Shown here: positions 61,410-64,000 of the stretch, piece after piece
How the letters are laid out: the number at the start of each line of letters is the position of its first letter
How positions within the stretch are numbered: the stretch's first letter is position 1
From: Arthrobacter hankyongi
GTDB lineage: Bacteria; Actinomycetota; Actinomycetes; Actinomycetales; Micrococcaceae
Reading direction: 5' to 3'
Assembly: GCF_022012395.1 (NCBI RefSeq)
Contig: NZ_JAKLTQ010000013.1
Span: forward strand, 62,001-126,000
DNA length: 64,000 nt
Program-made: the position numbers and the translations under genes
The notes under the pieces: generated by a model
Told to the model about the DNA's origin: nothing
What the model saw: the letters and a program-made list of their open reading frames with translations, nothing else
Databases searched by the model: none

Positions 61410-62120
61410 TTGCTGAGTGTGGTTTTTCTGCCCGGCGTCAACAATGTCGCGACCCTGTGGGAGCCGGTGGTGGAATCCATCGAGGAGCCGATCAGTCCGC
61501 TGCTGCTGGACCTTCCGCCGCTGGAGAGTGTGGAAGCGATCGCGCAGGAGCTGGAAGCCGCCCTGCCGGACAGGTTTGTGCTGGTCGGGCACTCCTTCGG
61601 CGGCATGGTGGGCCTGGCCATGCTTGAAGCCTTCGCGGACCGTTTCGCCGGCATCGCCCTGGTTGCCAGCCGCGCCGGGGCCGATTCACCGCAGCTGCGC
61701 CAGGCCAAGCTGGAACGCGCGGAGGCCGCCCGCCGCGATGGCCATGAGAAATTCGTCCTGACCCGCGGTGACCGCGTCTTCCACCCCGATTTCGCGCAGG
61801 ATCCGAAGATCCTCGCCCAGCGTGAAATAGATGTCCGCGCTTATGGAACCGCACGGTATGTAGCGCACCAGATTGCGATGGCCAACCGCCCGGACCGCAC
61901 ACAGGTGCTGAGGGACGCCGGCATCCCCAAGCTCATCATCGCTCCCGAAGACGATGTGGTGATCGAATCGGCCTACCAGGCGTCGCTGGCCGAGCAGGTC
62001 GGCGCGCAACTGGTCAGCATCGAGCGGACCGGACACATGCTTCCAGCCGAGAATCCCACCCGGCTGGGCCAGGAACTGGGCGCGTGGTTGTCCACCGTCA
62101 GCCTGGCAACCGCCAACTAA
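61410..62120 (+). CDS. Alpha/beta hydrolase
   Basis: A 236-residue alpha/beta-fold hydrolase with the nucleophile elbow VGHSFGG (Ser62) and the late ERTGHMLPAENP (His). The acid is probably in APEDDVVI. TTG 61410 is chosen since GAAGGAGGACATC lies at the right distance; no ATG is suitably placed. It is 47 bp after gntR. Candidate reaction: ester or C-C hydrolysis. Confidence 0.88.
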   Translation: MLSVVFLPGVNNVATLWEPVVESIEEPISPLLLDLPPLESVEAIAQELEAALPDRFVLVGHSFGGMVGLAMLEAFADRFAGIALVASRAGADSPQLRQAKLERAEAARRDGHEKFVLTRGDRVFHPDFAQDPKILAQREIDVRAYGTARYVAHQIAMANRPDRTQVLRDAGIPKLIIAPEDDVVIESAYQASLAEQVGAQLVSIERTGHMLPAENPTRLGQELGAWLSTVSLATAN

Positions 62121-62144
62121 CCATCAACCATGAAGGACCATCAG

Positions 62145-62936
62145 ATGACTTCAGCACTGCCGGAATACCACGTCAGCGGATCCGGGGACACCACGATCTT
62201 CATGCTGCACGGCGCCTACGGCGACGGCCGCTACTTTGCCAATACCGAGCGTGTGCTCGCAGACGCCGGCTTCCGCGTCCTGGTCTGGAACTGCCCGGGC
62301 TACGGCGAGGAAGCTACGCCCTCGGATTTCTCCATCGATCTCGCCGGCGACGCGGCCGCGGCCCTGATCGCGGCCGAGGGCACCGGGACCAATATCGTCC
62401 TCGGTCACTCCATGGGGGCACTGATTGCGCCGAATGCAGCCATGAAGTCGGAGGGGCGGGTGCACGGCATCATCCTGTCCGGCGCATCGGTAGGATTCCA
62501 GAACCGCACGCCGGAGGACCAGGCGCGTTTCCTCCGGGAGCGCATTTCCCCGATTACCGACGGCGGCATGACGGTGGCGGAGTATGCTCCGGGACTGCTG
62601 AAGACGATGATGGCGCCGGGTGCCTCCGGCGATTTGGTGGACCTCGTTGGGAAGGTCGTCACCGAAATGAAGACGGAAACCTTCATGGCCTCCATGAAGG
62701 CGCTGACTTCCTACAACAATATGCCCGCGACCCAGGCGATCAACGTTCCCACCCTGCTGCTGTCCGGCGAATTCGACACGGCATGCCCCCCGGCGGGCAT
62801 GGAGAAGCTGGCCGAAATCATCCCCGACTCCGAATACCACATGATCCGCGACGCCGGACACTATGCATTCGCCGAGCAGCCGGATGTCTTCCACCGCCTC
62901 GTCATCGAATTCCTCAACCGGCGCTTCGGCCGGTAA
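62145..62936 (+). CDS. Alpha/beta hydrolase
   Basis: A 263-residue alpha/beta hydrolase. LHGAYGDGRYF is the oxyanion region, LGHSMGAL the nucleophile elbow (Ser89), SGEFDTACPP the acid and RDAGHYAFAEQP the His. ATG 62145 with AAGGACC upstream is preferred; ATG 62130 lacks a site. The second hydrolase in a row, followed 36 bp later by a P450 gene. Confidence 0.9.
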   Translation: MTSALPEYHVSGSGDTTIFMLHGAYGDGRYFANTERVLADAGFRVLVWNCPGYGEEATPSDFSIDLAGDAAAALIAAEGTGTNIVLGHSMGALIAPNAAMKSEGRVHGIILSGASVGFQNRTPEDQARFLRERISPITDGGMTVAEYAPGLLKTMMAPGASGDLVDLVGKVVTEMKTETFMASMKALTSYNNMPATQAINVPTLLLSGEFDTACPPAGMEKLAEIIPDSEYHMIRDAGHYAFAEQPDVFHRLVIEFLNRRFGR

Positions 62937-62972
62937 CGGCCCGAATTCCACTCAAGGATCAGGAGAAGAACA

Positions 62973-64000
62973 GTGTCAACCGATCTTATGACCCTGCAGA
63001 ATCCGCTGCCGGCTATTCCCATGACCAGGGGATGCCCGTTCAGCCCGCCGGCGGAGTACGAGCAGCTGCGCCAGGCGGCAGAATGGCACAAGGTCACCGT
63101 CATGGATGGCCGGCAGATCTGGATGGTGCCGACGTATTCGGCGGTCCGGGCCGTCCTCGGCGATCCGCGGTTCAGCGCGGAACGGGACAGGCCGGGCTTT
63201 CCCTACATCAACCAGTCGCAGAAAGAGCTGATCAAGTCCAGTCCGGCAATGGTGACGGTGGACGAGCCGCTGCACAGCCAGATCCGCCGGCGTGCCACCT
63301 ACGCCTTCACCGGCAAGCGCGTGGAGGCGCTGCGGGAATCCACGCAGCAGCTGGTCGACAGCCTCATTGACGACATGCTGGCCAAGGGCGGTCCGCTGGA
63401 TCTCGTGACGGAGTTCGCCCTGGTCATTCCCTCGACCATCATTTCGGGAATCCTGGGCGTTCCGGCCGAGGACCACCAGCATTTCCACGAACTGACCAAC
63501 AAGATCTTCACGCTGACCAACGGCCCGGAGGGTGTAGCCGCTGGCCGCCTTGGCCTGGAAGCCTATATCCGGGAACTGGTCCTCCTGAAGGTCCAGGAGC
63601 CGAAGGACGACCTGATCAGCAGGTACGTCACGGAGTACCTGAACACCGGCGAACTTGAACTCGAAGAGGTCGTCACGCAGATCAGGACACTGCTGATCGC
63701 AGGCCACGAAACCACCTCGAGCATGATCGCTCTGGGCGCGGCGTTCCTGATGGAACACCCGCAGTACCGTGAGCAGCTCCGCCAGGGCGACGACAAGATC
63801 GCCGCCGGAGCCGTGGAGGAGATGCTGCGGTACCTGAACATCATGCACCGGGGCCTGGTCAGGATGGCGCTGGAAGACGTGGAGATCGAGGGCAAGCTCA
63901 TCAAGAAGGGCGAAGGCGTCCTGTGCGCGCTGAACTCGGCCAACCGGGACGCAGAGGTGTTTGCCAAGCCGGATGAACTCGACTTCGAGAACCCGAACCG
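62973..64000 (+). CDS. Cytochrome P450, partial (C-terminal haem-binding part beyond the window)
   Basis: The frame from GTG 62973 (CAGGAGAAGAACA upstream) stays open to the window end, giving the first 342 residues. The I-helix oxygen-activating motif AGHETTSS begins at residue 243, and the K-helix E-x-x-R (EMLR) at residues 283-286. The Cys-haem loop is not reached. The length and style match soluble bacterial CYP105/CYP107-like hydroxylases. Ferredoxin and reductase genes, if present, lie to the right. Confidence 0.94.
   Translation, partial: MSTDLMTLQNPLPAIPMTRGCPFSPPAEYEQLRQAAEWHKVTVMDGRQIWMVPTYSAVRAVLGDPRFSAERDRPGFPYINQSQKELIKSSPAMVTVDEPLHSQIRRRATYAFTGKRVEALRESTQQLVDSLIDDMLAKGGPLDLVTEFALVIPSTIISGILGVPAEDHQHFHELTNKIFTLTNGPEGVAAGRLGLEAYIRELVLLKVQEPKDDLISRYVTEYLNTGELELEEVVTQIRTLLIAGHETTSSMIALGAAFLMEHPQYREQLRQGDDKIAAGAVEEMLRYLNIMHRGLVRMALEDVEIEGKLIKKGEGVLCALNSANRDAEVFAKPDELDFENPN

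Overview
The window is about 64 kb of gene-dense, high-GC DNA with many GTG starts, ATGA/GTGA stop-start overlaps and complete F420-type enzymes. This points to an actinobacterium. A Micrococcales/Arthrobacter-like host is possible, but no taxonomic marker is present, so the genus is a guess. Almost everything here looks catabolic: acyl-CoA ligases, acyl-CoA dehydrogenases, hydratases, thiolases, short-chain dehydrogenases, luciferase-like (LLM) flavin/F420 enzymes, uptake systems and local regulators. No rRNA, tRNA, CRISPR array, transposase or integrase was recognised.

Region A (1-37.05 kb) is a large acyl-CoA catabolic cluster. It starts with the end of an oligopeptide-type ABC ATPase and its substrate-binding lipoprotein, then a crotonase, an LLM enzyme, an AMP-forming ligase and a TetR regulator. 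Three operon heads follow, at 6120, 12776 (divergent from 12710) and 23463 (divergent from 23327). Each is preceded by a near-palindromic site of the form ACATAC-YGAC-YRGT-CGGWATGT, so I infer one TetR regulon. The operons encode several LLM oxidoreductases with a flavin reductase, an F420:NADP oxidoreductase (NpdG type), a CofC-type F420 biosynthesis enzyme, a cyclase-family hydrolase, two fused NDP-forming acyl-CoA synthetases, four acyl-CoA dehydrogenases, EtfBA, a separate MaoC hydratase and hydroxyacyl dehydrogenases, and an Ltp2-like/DUF35 pair for C-C cleavage.

Region B (37.05-52.4 kb) begins at a recombination scar: a 100-bp copy of an acyl-CoA dehydrogenase gene abuts cofC. It holds two more LLM enzymes, an internally deleted CurA-like reductase, a tandem-HxlR regulator, a CaiB/BaiF CoA-transferase, a CoA ligase, VOC proteins (one a fragment), a universal stress protein and a complete DppBC-OppDF-lipoprotein uptake operon. 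Two promoters in it share an unusually similar core.

Region C (52.4-64 kb) holds a crotonase, a VOC protein, a carotenoid-cleavage-type dioxygenase, an acyl-CoA dehydrogenase, a 3-hydroxyacyl-CoA dehydrogenase, an SDR-aldehyde dehydrogenase operon, a GntR regulator, two alpha/beta hydrolases and the start of a cytochrome P450. Three copies of a TTGGTT-N-AACCAA palindrome suggest a GntR regulon covering the dioxygenase and the SDR/ALDH operon.

Taken together, the window reads as a catabolic island for one or more hydrophobic, probably alicyclic or isoprenoid-like compounds, with oxidative cleavage, ring or diketone hydrolysis, CoA activation and beta-oxidation, plus in-cluster supply of reduced F420. 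The actual substrate cannot be read from the sequence.
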